Assembly: GCF_022678485.1 (NCBI RefSeq)
Contig: NZ_JALBYP010000021.1
Span: 186,001 to 250,000, forward strand
Origin: Aliiroseovarius sediminis
GTDB taxonomy: Bacteria > Pseudomonadota > Alphaproteobacteria > Rhodobacterales > Rhodobacteraceae
Reading direction: 5' to 3'
Length of the DNA: 64,000 bases
Shown here: one piece after another, positions 34,154 through 42,588 of the stretch
Position numbering within the stretch: position 1 is the first letter of the stretch
Layout of the letters: each line of letters opens with the position of its first letter
Notes under the pieces: model-generated
Told to the model about the DNA's origin: nothing
Seen by the model: the letters and a program-made list of their open reading frames with translations, nothing else
Databases searched by the model: none
Position numbers and translations under genes: made by a program

Positions 34154-35067
34154 GCCACGCGGCGGGTATCGACCTTGGCGGCACCAAAATCGAGGTGCAG
34201 GTGTTTGATGCCGATTGGCGCGTGATCGGGCGCAACCGAGTACCGACTCCGGCTAACTATGACGCGCTGATCGCGGCCTTGGCAGGGCAAGTGCAGTGGG
34301 CCGACGACATGGCTGGCGGCGTGGTGCCGGTTGGGATCGGGGCGGCGGGGCTTTTGAACCCCGCGACCGGGCGGGTGCTTAGCGCAAACCTTGCCGCTTC
34401 GGGTCAGCCTTTGCCGCGCGATATTGCAGCAGCCGTTGGCCGTGAAATTACCTTTCTGAACGACGCCCGCGCGATGGCCTTGTCCGAGGCTGTGTTCGGC
34501 GTGGGACGGGGGCTGGGCCGTGTTGCCTCGGTTATTCTGGGCACGGGCATCGGCGGCGGCGTCGTTCTGGACGGCGTGCTATTGCATGGCCCGACCCTTA
34601 CGGGTGGCGAGTTTGGTCACATCGCAGCCCCCGCGCATCTGGTGGCGCGTCACGGCCTTCCAATTTTGCCCTGCGGCTGTGGCCGCGCGGGCTGTATCGA
34701 AAGCTTCATCGCGGGCCCCGGCCTTGCCCGTCTTGCCCATGCGCTGACCGGCGAGGCTCTTGACCCCCGCGACATCTCGGCTCGTCGCCGTGGTGATATG
34801 GCACCCGTCTGGGCGCTGTGGTGCGATCTGACGGCAGAACTTTTGCACATGTTGACCTTGACCCTCGACCCTGACCTGATCGTGCTGGGTGGCGGGTTAA
34901 GCCGCATTGGCGGTGTCATCGATGATTTGTCAGCGGCCAGCGCCCGCGCGCAATTCGGCGATTTTCGTGCGACCCCGTTGGCCTCGGCCGAAGGGGGCGA
35001 CAGCAGCGGTGCGCGCGGTGCAGCTTATGCAGCGTGGCAGGCGCAGGCGGGCCGGGCACATGTCTGA
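34150..35067 (+). CDS. nagK: ROK-family N-acetylglucosamine kinase
   Basis: 305-residue sugar kinase. The N-terminal phosphate-binding loop is DLGGTKIEV (about 7-15); the catalytic region carries FLNDARAMALSE near 104-115; the ROK zinc site is visible as EFGHI followed by CGCGRAGCIES (about 177-187). Together with nagA and the deaminase it gives GlcNAc to GlcNAc-6-P to GlcN-6-P to Fru-6-P, which implies import of unphosphorylated GlcNAc. It overlaps the upstream gene by 4 bp. Confidence 0.87.
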   Translation: MSHAAGIDLGGTKIEVQVFDADWRVIGRNRVPTPANYDALIAALAGQVQWADDMAGGVVPVGIGAAGLLNPATGRVLSANLAASGQPLPRDIAAAVGREITFLNDARAMALSEAVFGVGRGLGRVASVILGTGIGGGVVLDGVLLHGPTLTGGEFGHIAAPAHLVARHGLPILPCGCGRAGCIESFIAGPGLARLAHALTGEALDPRDISARRRGDMAPVWALWCDLTAELLHMLTLTLDPDLIVLGGGLSRIGGVIDDLSAASARAQFGDFRATPLASAEGGDSSGARGAAYAAWQAQAGRAHV

Positions 35068-35110
35068 CGACGCAATACGCCACTATCTCTATTTGGATGA
35101 GGCCCCATGA
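35060..35110 (+). CDS. 16-codon mini-ORF bridging nagK and nagA
   Basis: ATG 35060 lies inside the last codons of the kinase gene and reads MSDDAIRHYLYLDEAP, ending in TGA at 35108-35110 that overlaps the nagA ATG (ATGA). It links the two genes by overlapping stops and starts and could mediate translational coupling of nagA. It may be fortuitous. Confidence 0.35.
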   Translation: MSDDAIRHYLYLDEAP

Positions 35111-36231
35111 AAGACCAATGGATTACCCCCAATCGCCTGTTTGACGGGCGCACATTGTCGACCGGAAAGGCGTTGCGGATCAACGACGGCTGCGTTGCAG
35201 ATATCGACGACGCCCCCAAGGACGCAATCCCCGTGCGGGGCCTTCTGTCGCCCGGGTTCGTAGATTTGCAAGTCAACGGTGGGGGCGGGGTGCAGCTGAA
35301 CGCGACCCCCACGGTTGATGGGTTGGGCGCGATCGCCGCCGCCCATCGGCGGTTCGGCACCGTCGCGGTGCTGCCCACCGTGATCACCGACACGCCCGAT
35401 GTGATCGACCGTGCCGCAGACGCCGCGATTGCCGCGAAAGGGCAGCAGGGCATCTTGGGCCTGCATATCGAAGGGCCGCATATCGCGATGGCACGCCGGG
35501 GCACCCATGCGCCCGACAAAATCCGCCCGATGGATGCGCGTACAATGAACACGGTCGCGCGCTTGCGCGCGGCGGATGTGGGCGTGATGATCACCGTTGC
35601 GCCCGAGGCCACGACGCCCGAACAGATCGCACAGCTTGGACAGATGGGCGCGGTCGTGTCCTTGGGTCACACGGATGCGAGCTTCGAAATGATGGAGGCG
35701 GCCTTCGCCGCTGGTGCGCGTTGCGCGACGCATTTGTTCAACGCGATGTCGCCGATGACGGGCCGCGCTCCGGGCGCGGTGGGGGCGGTCATTAACTCGA
35801 CCGCCTATAGCGGCATTATTTGCGACGGCCATCATGTTGCGGACCAGATGATCGCCCTGGCCATCCGCGCCCGGCCCGTGCCCGAACGGATGTTTTTGGT
35901 ATCGGACGCGATGGCAACGGTGGGCGGGCCGGATCACTTCGACCTTTACGGGCAGACGATCCGGCTGAAGGATGGTCGCCTGATCAACGACGAAGGCAAC
36001 CTGGCGGGCGCCCATGTAACCCAAGCCGACGGGGTCTGGCGGCTGGTGCGCCGGGTTGGCCTATCACTGTCCGATGCGCTTTCCATGGCGACCTCGATCC
36101 CGGCGGACTGCATCGGTCAGCCCGCGTTTGGTGGGCTTGACGGGCGCCGCATCGAGGATCTGATTTTGCTGGATGATGATATGAAGATCGCAGTTGACCT
36201 TGGTTCATTGCTGTCGGGCATGGTGGATTGA
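35107..36231 (+). CDS. nagA: N-acetylglucosamine-6-phosphate deacetylase
   Basis: 374-residue amidohydrolase of the cytosol. Family landmarks: HIEGPHIA with H120 and E122 (metal ligand), GHTDAS with a metal histidine near residue 189, HLFNAMSPM near 207-215, DGHHV near 239, and the catalytic aspartate in SDAMAT. The PGFVDLQVNGGGG segment near 52-64 is the usual N-terminal barrel entry. It is the last gene of the nag operon; only a 143-bp gap follows. Confidence 0.95.
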   Translation: MKDQWITPNRLFDGRTLSTGKALRINDGCVADIDDAPKDAIPVRGLLSPGFVDLQVNGGGGVQLNATPTVDGLGAIAAAHRRFGTVAVLPTVITDTPDVIDRAADAAIAAKGQQGILGLHIEGPHIAMARRGTHAPDKIRPMDARTMNTVARLRAADVGVMITVAPEATTPEQIAQLGQMGAVVSLGHTDASFEMMEAAFAAGARCATHLFNAMSPMTGRAPGAVGAVINSTAYSGIICDGHHVADQMIALAIRARPVPERMFLVSDAMATVGGPDHFDLYGQTIRLKDGRLINDEGNLAGAHVTQADGVWRLVRRVGLSLSDALSMATSIPADCIGQPAFGGLDGRRIEDLILLDDDMKIAVDLGSLLSGMVD

Positions 36232-36374
36232 GGCCCTGAATTGGCAACAAACTGCCGAATTTGGCAAGATTACGTGCAGCCAAGAAAATATTTACAAAGC
36301 GAAGTGATCCGTTTCCAAGGCGGGGCCGTATTGCTGATACGACTTCCAACTGGGACTTAAACAAAGGAAATACG

Positions 36375-36857
36375 ATGCTTCGCAGAACTTTTCTTTCGAT
36401 CACCACCGCCGCTTTGCTGGCAACGCCTGCCATGGCCGACAACCACTCCAAGGATATCGTGGACACAGCCGTTGAGGCGGGCAGCTTCACCACCCTCGTC
36501 GCTGCGGTCGAAGCCGCAGGGCTTGTGGAAACTTTGAAAGGTGACGGACCATTCACCGTGTTCGCGCCCACAGATGATGCCTTCGCCGCGCTGCCCGAAG
36601 GCACAGTCGAATCGCTTCTGATGCCGGAAAACAAGGACCAACTGACCGCGATCCTGACTTATCACGTCGTGCCGGGCAAGGTCATGTCTGGCGACATCGC
36701 GGGCCAGTCCTTGGATGTTGAAACCGTCAACGGTGCCAAGGCGATGGTCGATGCGACAGACGGCGTGAAAATCGACGGCGCGAATGTCGTTCAAGCGGAT
36801 ATCGAGGCCTCGAATGGTGTGATCCACGTAATTGATGCGGTGATCATGCCGAAATAA
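36375..36857 (+). CDS. Secreted fasciclin (FAS1) domain protein
   Basis: 160 residues: signal peptide ([21 protein letters not shown], about 1-21) and a single FAS1 domain with the two conserved blocks, [17 protein letters not shown] near 60-76 and the YHVVPGKV region near 96-103. Such bacterial proteins are secreted and implicated in adhesion, but their functions are mostly unproven. AAAGGAAA precedes ATG 36375; the longer frame from 36261 has no signal. It stands alone with its own terminator. Confidence 0.92.
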   Translation: MLRRTFLSITTAALLATPAMADNHSKDIVDTAVEAGSFTTLVAAVEAAGLVETLKGDGPFTVFAPTDDAFAALPEGTVESLLMPENKDQLTAILTYHVVPGKVMSGDIAGQSLDVETVNGAKAMVDATDGVKIDGANVVQADIEASNGVIHVIDAVIMPK

Positions 36858-36878
36858 GCCGACCGGCTTATTGCGAGG

Positions 36879-36916
36879 TGCCCGGCAGCGATCCCCTTGC
36901 TGCCGGGCATTTTTTT
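36879..36916 (+). terminator. Rho-independent terminator after the FAS1 gene
   Basis: An 11-bp perfect stem (36879-36889 with 36899-36909), 9-base loop and a 7-T run at 36910-36916. Confidence 0.92.
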
Positions 36917-36939
36917 GCTTTATCGAATGATAGTGTCGT

Positions 36940-37407
36940 TCAGTGATAATCAGTCGCGTAATCTGGTGTGAAAGCGGGCCGGATCTGTAGTGCTTCATTC
37001 GGAATATCAGAACGAACCACTGTTGTATTAGCCTTCAAGCTAAGCACGCTTAGATTTTCCGCCTCTGTGGCCACGCGCTTCATGCCGCTGTCATCCGCCT
37101 TCGGGACAGCCAATACCATTCCACGCAACTGACCTTCCGGGCCGAACATCAACTCGACGACGCGGCCCGCAATCTTTGAATTCGGGTCGTATACAGGGGC
37201 ACCCAGGATGGGGTTAAGGTCATCGTGATAAAGGTTCAGCTGCGCCGCCTCCAACCCCGCTGAAGCAGGGGCAAGGGCGGCGGGTGCCGGTTCAGGTGCT
37301 TGCGTCCCGGTGTTGGGCAGACTTTGGAAAGCCATTGCCGACAATGCGGACGCTGCCGTGATGGTGAAGGCGAACGGGAGCAATTTTTTCATACGTTTCT
37401 GTCTCAT
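36940..37407 (-). CDS. Periplasmic PRC-barrel domain protein
   Basis: 155 residues: signal peptide (FAFTITAASALSAMA), a Pro/Ala-rich linker (TQAPEPAPAALAPA) and a PRC-barrel-like beta domain (about 65-125, with GAPVYDPNSKIAGRVVELMFG). PRC-barrel proteins of this kind in Rhodobacteraceae are thought to be envelope stress-related, but the role is not established. ATG 37392 is an alternative start. It converges on the fasciclin gene across the terminator. Confidence 0.8.
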   Translation of the reverse strand: MRQKRMKKLLPFAFTITAASALSAMAFQSLPNTGTQAPEPAPAALAPASAGLEAAQLNLYHDDLNPILGAPVYDPNSKIAGRVVELMFGPEGQLRGMVLAVPKADDSGMKRVATEAENLSVLSLKANTTVVRSDIPNEALQIRPAFTPDYATDYH

Positions 37408-37618
37408 GCCTTATCAACGGCATGGCGATGAAATGGTTCCAAATCTGTAAAATAGTATTAAAAACAGCCGGTTACATCGTATATCACGTTGCCCGAAATC
37501 GGGGGCGGGCACCCTAACTGTATCCTGCGCACCGGAAAAAATTGATTTTTCACAAATGCTTGCCCTAAGCTGACCGAACGGCAACGTGAAGGATCGCCGA
37601 TCAGATCAAGGGGGCAGG

Positions 37619-39502
37619 ATGGATCCGATAGTGTTTTCGCTGGAGATGGCTGTCGTCTGCGCGATGCTGGCGTTCACCGTGTTTCTGTTTGTGTCCGAGA
37701 TTGTGCGGATTGACTTGGCCGCGATCCTGATCCTCGTCATTCTTGGCATCCTCAGCTATCTGCCCGCCATGTCCAACCTGGCCGAGGTCAATCACCTGTT
37801 TGACGGGTTCGCGTCGAATGCCGTGATCTCGATCATTGCGGTGATGATCGTGGGCGCGGGGCTGGACAAGACCGGGCTGATGAACAAGGTCGCGGCCACG
37901 ATCATGAAGCGGGGCGGCGCAACCGAGGCGCGCATTCAGCCTATTGTGGCTGGCACGGTCGGTATCATTTCCAGCTTCATGCAGAATGTGGGCGCGGCGG
38001 CGCTTTTTCTGCCGGTCATCAGCCGGATTTCAACCCGCTCGGGCATTCCGTTGAACCGGCTGGCGATGCCGATGGGGTTCTGCGCAATCCTTGGCGGCAC
38101 GATGACCATGGTTGGCTCGTCCCCTCTGATCCTGTTGAACGATTTGATCGACACAGCGAATACCAGCTTGCCGGACGCGCAGAAAATGCCGTCCTTCGGA
38201 TTGTTCTCTGTCACCCCCATTGGTGCGGTTCTGATCCTGTGCGGGATCTTGTATTTTCTGCTGTTGGGGCGTTGGGTGTTGCCTGAACATGCCTCGGCTG
38301 ACCGCGCGTCAGTGGGGCAGGGGATGTCGGCCTATCTCAAGCGCGTCTACGGCATCAAGGCCAATGTGTACGAGGTTGATGTGCCCGCCGACAGCCCGTT
38401 GGTGGGGCAAATTCTTGCGGATGTGAACCTTGAAAATAACCTCTACATCATCTCGACCTTCTATCGCGGCAAGACCTCGATGGTGCAGGTGCTGACCGCC
38501 GAGATTGCCGCCCCGTGTCGCCTTGCCATCATTGGCAAAAGAAAGGTGGTCGAAGCCTTTTCCGAGAAATACGGCCTGTCGATTTTCCCCGAACTGGACG
38601 TGTTCGTCGAGGAATTCGCCCCCACCAATGCGGGCATCGCCGAGATCGTCATTCCGCCCGAAAGCAAGCTGATCGGAAAATCCCCGCGCGAGCTTGTGTT
38701 GCGCAAAACCTATGGTCTGTCACTGTTGGCAATTCACCGCGGCGAAGAAACCCTGAGCCATGTTGAAACCGATGAACACAAGCCCACTGCCATCGGGTTG
38801 GTTGAGTTTCAGGTGGGCGACATGCTGGTGGCGCACACCCGTTGGGACAACCTGACCCAACTCAAGGAAAACCGCGATTTTGTCATCATCACGTCGGATT
38901 TCCCGCAAGAGGAGTTGCGGCCCCACAAAGTAGGCTGGGCGCTTTTGTTCTTTGCAATCTCAATTTCGATGATCCTGTTTACGGATATTCGGCTGTCTTT
39001 GTGTCTGCTGACCGGGGCTGTCGGGATGCTTCTGGCGCGCGTGATTTCAATCGACGAAGCCTATCAGGCGGTGGGCTGGAACACCGTGTTTCTGCTGGCC
39101 AGCCTCATCCCCTTGGGGCAAGCGGTTCAGAATACCGGCACGGCAGAGTGGATCGCGCAGCAAATCTTGACGCTTCTGGATGGCTGGCCGCTATGGGCGC
39201 TGCAAACCGGCATCGCGATTCTGTCCACTGCGTTCTCACTGGTCATGTCGAATGTGGGGGCGACGGTGCTTCTGGTGCCGCTTGCGGTGTCGATTGCTGT
39301 GGCCGCCGGGGGTGATCCTGCGATTTTTGCCCTGACCGTGGCGATTTCCACGTCAAATTCGTTCATCATCCCGACCCATCAGGTGAATGCGCTGATCATG
39401 GGCCCGGCGGGCTACAAGGTAAAAGACTTCGTCAAAAGCGGAGGGATCATGACGGTGATCTTCCTTGTGGTGTCACTCGTCATGCTGAACGTAGTCTTCT
39501 GA
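37619..39502 (+). CDS. SLC13/DASS-type transporter with RCK_C domains
   Basis: A 627-residue membrane protein. Two hydrophobic halves, each with an SLC13-like hairpin (MQNVGAAALFLPV near 120-132, SNVGATVLLVPLA near 545-557), flank a cytoplasmic part (about 220-440) with two RCK_C/TrkA_C-like domains (VPADSPLVGQILADV and IPPESKLIGKSPREL). Substrate cannot be read from the sequence; sulfate, carboxylates and Na+ are all known for such proteins. ATG 37619 follows GGGGGCAGG; the longer frame adds a basic leader. It ends 4 bp before the end of caiD on the other strand. Confidence 0.88.
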   Translation: MDPIVFSLEMAVVCAMLAFTVFLFVSEIVRIDLAAILILVILGILSYLPAMSNLAEVNHLFDGFASNAVISIIAVMIVGAGLDKTGLMNKVAATIMKRGGATEARIQPIVAGTVGIISSFMQNVGAAALFLPVISRISTRSGIPLNRLAMPMGFCAILGGTMTMVGSSPLILLNDLIDTANTSLPDAQKMPSFGLFSVTPIGAVLILCGILYFLLLGRWVLPEHASADRASVGQGMSAYLKRVYGIKANVYEVDVPADSPLVGQILADVNLENNLYIISTFYRGKTSMVQVLTAEIAAPCRLAIIGKRKVVEAFSEKYGLSIFPELDVFVEEFAPTNAGIAEIVIPPESKLIGKSPRELVLRKTYGLSLLAIHRGEETLSHVETDEHKPTAIGLVEFQVGDMLVAHTRWDNLTQLKENRDFVIITSDFPQEELRPHKVGWALLFFAISISMILFTDIRLSLCLLTGAVGMLLARVISIDEAYQAVGWNTVFLLASLIPLGQAVQNTGTAEWIAQQILTLLDGWPLWALQTGIAILSTAFSLVMSNVGATVLLVPLAVSIAVAAGGDPAIFALTVAISTSNSFIIPTHQVNALIMGPAGYKVKDFVKSGGIMTVIFLVVSLVMLNVVF

Positions 39503-39506
39503 GCCG

Positions 39507-40292
39507 TCACTTGCCCTTCCACACCGGGTCGCGTTTCTCAGCAAAGGCGCGCGCGCCTTCCAACTGGTCTTCTGAGCGATAGAGCTTTTCGACGGTTTCA
39601 AACTGGCTTTTGGTGATCCGGTTCATCGCGTCCTGAAATTTCATATCCTCGGCCTCGCGCACCACCTCCTTGATCGCCGCATAGACCAAAGGCGGACCAG
39701 AAGCCAGCAGGGCCGCCAGCTTGCGCGCCTCGGCCATCAAGTCGGCGGCGGGGTGGATGTGGTTGATCATGCCCCATCGCGCGGCTTCGTCTGCGTCCAG
39801 CCAGCGGCCGGTAAACAACATCTCCATCGCGATGTGATAGGGGATGCGTTTGGGCAGTTTGATGCTGGCGGCATCTGCCACGGTGCCGGACCGGATTTCC
39901 GGCAGCGCAAAACTGGCATGATCGGCGGCCAGAATGATGTCGGCAGACAAAGCCAGCTCCAACCCACCGCCGCAGCAAATACCGTTTACGGCAGCAATGA
40001 CCGGCTTGTTCAGCCCGCGCAATTCCTGCAAGCCCCCAAACCCGCCCAGCCCGTAGTCACCATCGACTGCGTCGCCATCCGCAGCCGCTTTCAGGTCCCA
40101 ACCGGGGCAGAAGAATTTTTCGCCCGCGCCGGTGATGATCGCAACACGTAGGTCGGGATCGTCGCGGAAATCGGTGAATACTTCGCCCATCATGCGGCTG
40201 GTGGCCAGGTCGATGGCGTTGGCCTTGGGGCGGTCCAGCGTGACTTCAAGCACATGGCCGTCGCGGTGCGTCTTGATGGGGGTGTCGGTCAT
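39507..40292 (-). CDS. caiD: Carnitinyl-CoA dehydratase/crotonobetainyl-CoA hydratase
   Basis: Crotonase-fold enzyme, 261 residues, closely similar along its length to E. coli CaiD: DRPKANAID near 20-28, VAIITGAGEKFF near 49-60, NGICCGGGLELAL near 103-115 with oxyanion-hole glycines and the first catalytic Glu, ALPE near 128-131, and the C-terminal FAEKRDPVWKGK. It differs at E. coli GIVPDSGG, here GTVADAAS. In E. coli it hydrates crotonobetainyl-CoA to L-carnitinyl-CoA. It begins directly after the ligase stop (TGA-ATG) so the two are one transcript. Confidence 0.88.
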   Translation of the reverse strand: MTDTPIKTHRDGHVLEVTLDRPKANAIDLATSRMMGEVFTDFRDDPDLRVAIITGAGEKFFCPGWDLKAAADGDAVDGDYGLGGFGGLQELRGLNKPVIAAVNGICCGGGLELALSADIILAADHASFALPEIRSGTVADAASIKLPKRIPYHIAMEMLFTGRWLDADEAARWGMINHIHPAADLMAEARKLAALLASGPPLVYAAIKEVVREAEDMKFQDAMNRITKSQFETVEKLYRSEDQLEGARAFAEKRDPVWKGK

Positions 40293-42326
40293 TCAGATGT
40301 CTCCTTCGATCCTGATAAGCGCATCCGCCGCCACAGCGCGGTCGGCGGTGACGATCAGAGGGTTAATCTCGATCTCGTGCGCGGGGGTTGCCATCACAAA
40401 GGCCTGAACGGCCATCACGTTGTCAAGCACCGCATCCAACGCGGCGGGCGCAGCCCCGCGATAGCCTGTCAGCAGCGGGGCAATCTTCAGTCGCATCAGC
40501 GCGTCGCGCACCTCGGCCCGCGTTGCGGGCACCAAAAGCGACCGGCTGTCCTGCAAAAGCTCGGTCAGGATGCCGCCCGCGGCGACGGTCAGCACATAGC
40601 CATGCGCGGGGTCGCGGGTGACGCCGACCAACAACTCGGCGATTGCGCCAGTGATCATCTGTTCGACCAGGAAACTGTCGCAAGCCATAGCATCTGCGGC
40701 GTCGCGCACCGCTTGGCTGTCGGGCAGGTTCAGCTTCACTGCGCCTGCCTCAGACTTATGGGCAAGTCCTTCGCCCTTCAAAGCGACCGGGAAGCCGATA
40801 TCACGGGCCAGTTGCGCGATTCTGTCAGCACTGTCGGCGCGGTGGGCACGTGGAATGACCACGCCGTGCTGGGCCAGCGCGGCCTTGGCCTGCGCCTCGC
40901 TTAACATACCGGTGCCTTGAGGGGCGGTCAGAAACAGCGGTTCGGGCTGGGTGCGGGGACGCCCAAGGGTGGCGGCGACCTCGATCGCGTCGATGGCATG
41001 GTCAAGACCCGACAGTGGAACGATGCCGTCTTCCACAAGGCCCTGCGCGATGGCCTCGGGCATGTTCTCGGACAGCGTGGCAACGATGCCCATTGGCACT
41101 CCGCTGGCCGCGCGGGCCTGTTTCACCGCGTCGATCACAATATCCCACGCCGCCGCCGAGCACCGATCGCTGCGCGGGAAATCCAGCACGACGAAGCCGA
41201 AGCCCAAGTCCGGGTCCATCATGGCAGTGAATGTCTGGGTCATGGCCGGGGCATTGCCCCAAATATAGGTATGGTAATCCAAAGGGTTGGCCAACGCCAC
41301 CATTGGCCCCAAAGCGGCACGCAACAGCAACGTGCGATTGGGGTCAAGCTTTGGAAAACTAACATTCTTGCCGTGGGCGGCATCGGCGACCAGACTGGCC
41401 TCGCCCCCTGAACATGACATCGAGGCCACACGGTTTGACGCAAGTGGCCCAGCCACATGGATAAGCTTCAATGCCTCAAGAAATGCGGGCAGCGTTCCGA
41501 CCTGCCCGATGCCCAGACGGGACAGCAAGGCCCGAGCGCCCGCATCAGTCCCTGCAAGTGACGCCGTGTGCGAGATCGTCGCCGCCTGCGCCTGATCGGA
41601 CTGCCCGACCTTTAGTGCGATAATGGGCTTGCCCAGCTTGCGGGCCTGTGCAGCCAAGGCTTCCAGCGCCCTAATATCGCCAATGCCCTCGATATGAAGC
41701 CCCAATGCGGTGACACGCGGATCATCCAGAAGGGCCGCTCCGATCTGCGCCAGCCCGATCTGGGCCTGATTGCCCGCTGTGACCACATAGGCCAACGGTA
41801 GACCGCGTGTTTGCATCGTTAGATTGATCGCCACGTTAGAGCTTTGCGTGATCAGAGCCACGCCGCTGTGACACGGCATTCCGCCATGCTGGTCGGGCCA
41901 TAGGGCCACACCGTCCAGATAATTCAGAAGTCCATAGCAGTTGGGGCCGAGGATGGGCATATCGCCCGCCGCTTCCAAAAGATCCGCCCCAAGCGCGGCA
42001 CCGGCAGCGCATTCGCTGCTCGCTTCGGCAAAGCCCGAAGCGAAACAGACTGCACCACCTGCGGAGCGGCCACGCAGGGCACGTACGACCTCAATCGTCG
42101 CGTGACGATTGACGCCGATGAAACAGGCGTCGGGTGGGGCGGGCAGAGCGTCGACAGACGGGTATGCAGGCAGATTGGCGAGCGTATCGTGATTGGGGTG
42201 CACCGGCCAGATATGACCGGCGAAGCCAACTCTGCGGCATTGTTCGATCACATTCGCACACCACGCGCCACCGCCGATGACCGCGATCGATTTGGGGCGC
42301 AGCAACCGGGACAAATCACTTTCCAT
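40293..42326 (-). CDS. NDP-forming acyl-CoA ligase (acetate-CoA ligase ADP-forming family)
   Basis: 677 residues: CoA-binding domain (about 1-130, SIAVIGGGAW), succinyl-CoA-ligase-like domain with the phosphohistidine context ISHTASLAGTDAG near 248-260 and SCSGGEASL near 300, and an ATP-grasp domain (about 460-670; VALKGEGLAHKSEAGAVKLN). This family makes acyl-CoA with ADP and Pi release. Between caiD and the carnitine genes it most simply activates gamma-butyrobetaine, crotonobetaine or carnitine, replacing CaiB/CaiC, but this is inference from context. Confidence 0.85.
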   Translation of the reverse strand: MESDLSRLLRPKSIAVIGGGAWCANVIEQCRRVGFAGHIWPVHPNHDTLANLPAYPSVDALPAPPDACFIGVNRHATIEVVRALRGRSAGGAVCFASGFAEASSECAAGAALGADLLEAAGDMPILGPNCYGLLNYLDGVALWPDQHGGMPCHSGVALITQSSNVAINLTMQTRGLPLAYVVTAGNQAQIGLAQIGAALLDDPRVTALGLHIEGIGDIRALEALAAQARKLGKPIIALKVGQSDQAQAATISHTASLAGTDAGARALLSRLGIGQVGTLPAFLEALKLIHVAGPLASNRVASMSCSGGEASLVADAAHGKNVSFPKLDPNRTLLLRAALGPMVALANPLDYHTYIWGNAPAMTQTFTAMMDPDLGFGFVVLDFPRSDRCSAAAWDIVIDAVKQARAASGVPMGIVATLSENMPEAIAQGLVEDGIVPLSGLDHAIDAIEVAATLGRPRTQPEPLFLTAPQGTGMLSEAQAKAALAQHGVVIPRAHRADSADRIAQLARDIGFPVALKGEGLAHKSEAGAVKLNLPDSQAVRDAADAMACDSFLVEQMITGAIAELLVGVTRDPAHGYVLTVAAGGILTELLQDSRSLLVPATRAEVRDALMRLKIAPLLTGYRGAAPAALDAVLDNVMAVQAFVMATPAHEIEINPLIVTADRAVAADALIRIEGDI

Positions 42327-42357
42327 GATCGCCCCGGTTAGCGACGAGTGGGGTGGT

Positions 42358-42420
42358 GTGGGGGCGCTGCCCCCCTTGGCCTTTGGCCAATTCCCCCCGG
42401 GATATTTTTAGCCAGAGGAA
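42358..42420. repeat. Dispersed palindromic extragenic element, copy B
   Basis: Order: GGGGGCGCTGCCCCC hairpin (42360-42374), TTGGCC-TTT-GGCCAA perfect hairpin (42376-42390), then CCCCCGGGATATTTTTAGCC and AGAGGAA. It lies just upstream of the ligase gene; copy A at 12926-12981 is its reverse complement with changes in the arms. Confidence 0.7.
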
Positions 42421-42518
42421 ACAACCAATTCTTAACCAATTTCGGACAATGTTGAATTGCGGTACAGGCGGGGACGTCGATGACCGCGCCAGGGGAAACA
42501 CGATCAGGTGTTTCAGCG

Positions 42519-42547
42519 CGCGGGGGGACTCAATGGGTCCTCCCGCG
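42519..42547. repeat. Strong hairpin downstream of the acyl-CoA dehydrogenase gene
   Basis: CGCGGGGGGAC (42519-42529) pairs with GTCCTCCCGCG (42537-42547) around a 7-base loop, 10 of 11 Watson-Crick and one wobble. No T-run follows on either strand; it may stop transcripts or protect the 3' end of the minus-strand operon. Confidence 0.6.
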
Positions 42548-42575
42548 TTTCTTCTGGCTCTAAATATCCTCGCCG
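42548..42575. repeat. Partial, inverted copy C of the extragenic element
   Basis: TTTCTTCTGGCTCTAAATAT followed by CCTCGCCG is the inverse of the GGATATTTTTAGCCAGA arm of copy B. With the hairpin at 42519-42547 it forms a facing pair with copy B within 220 bp. Confidence 0.55.
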
Positions 42576-42588
42576 AAGGCATTGAATC

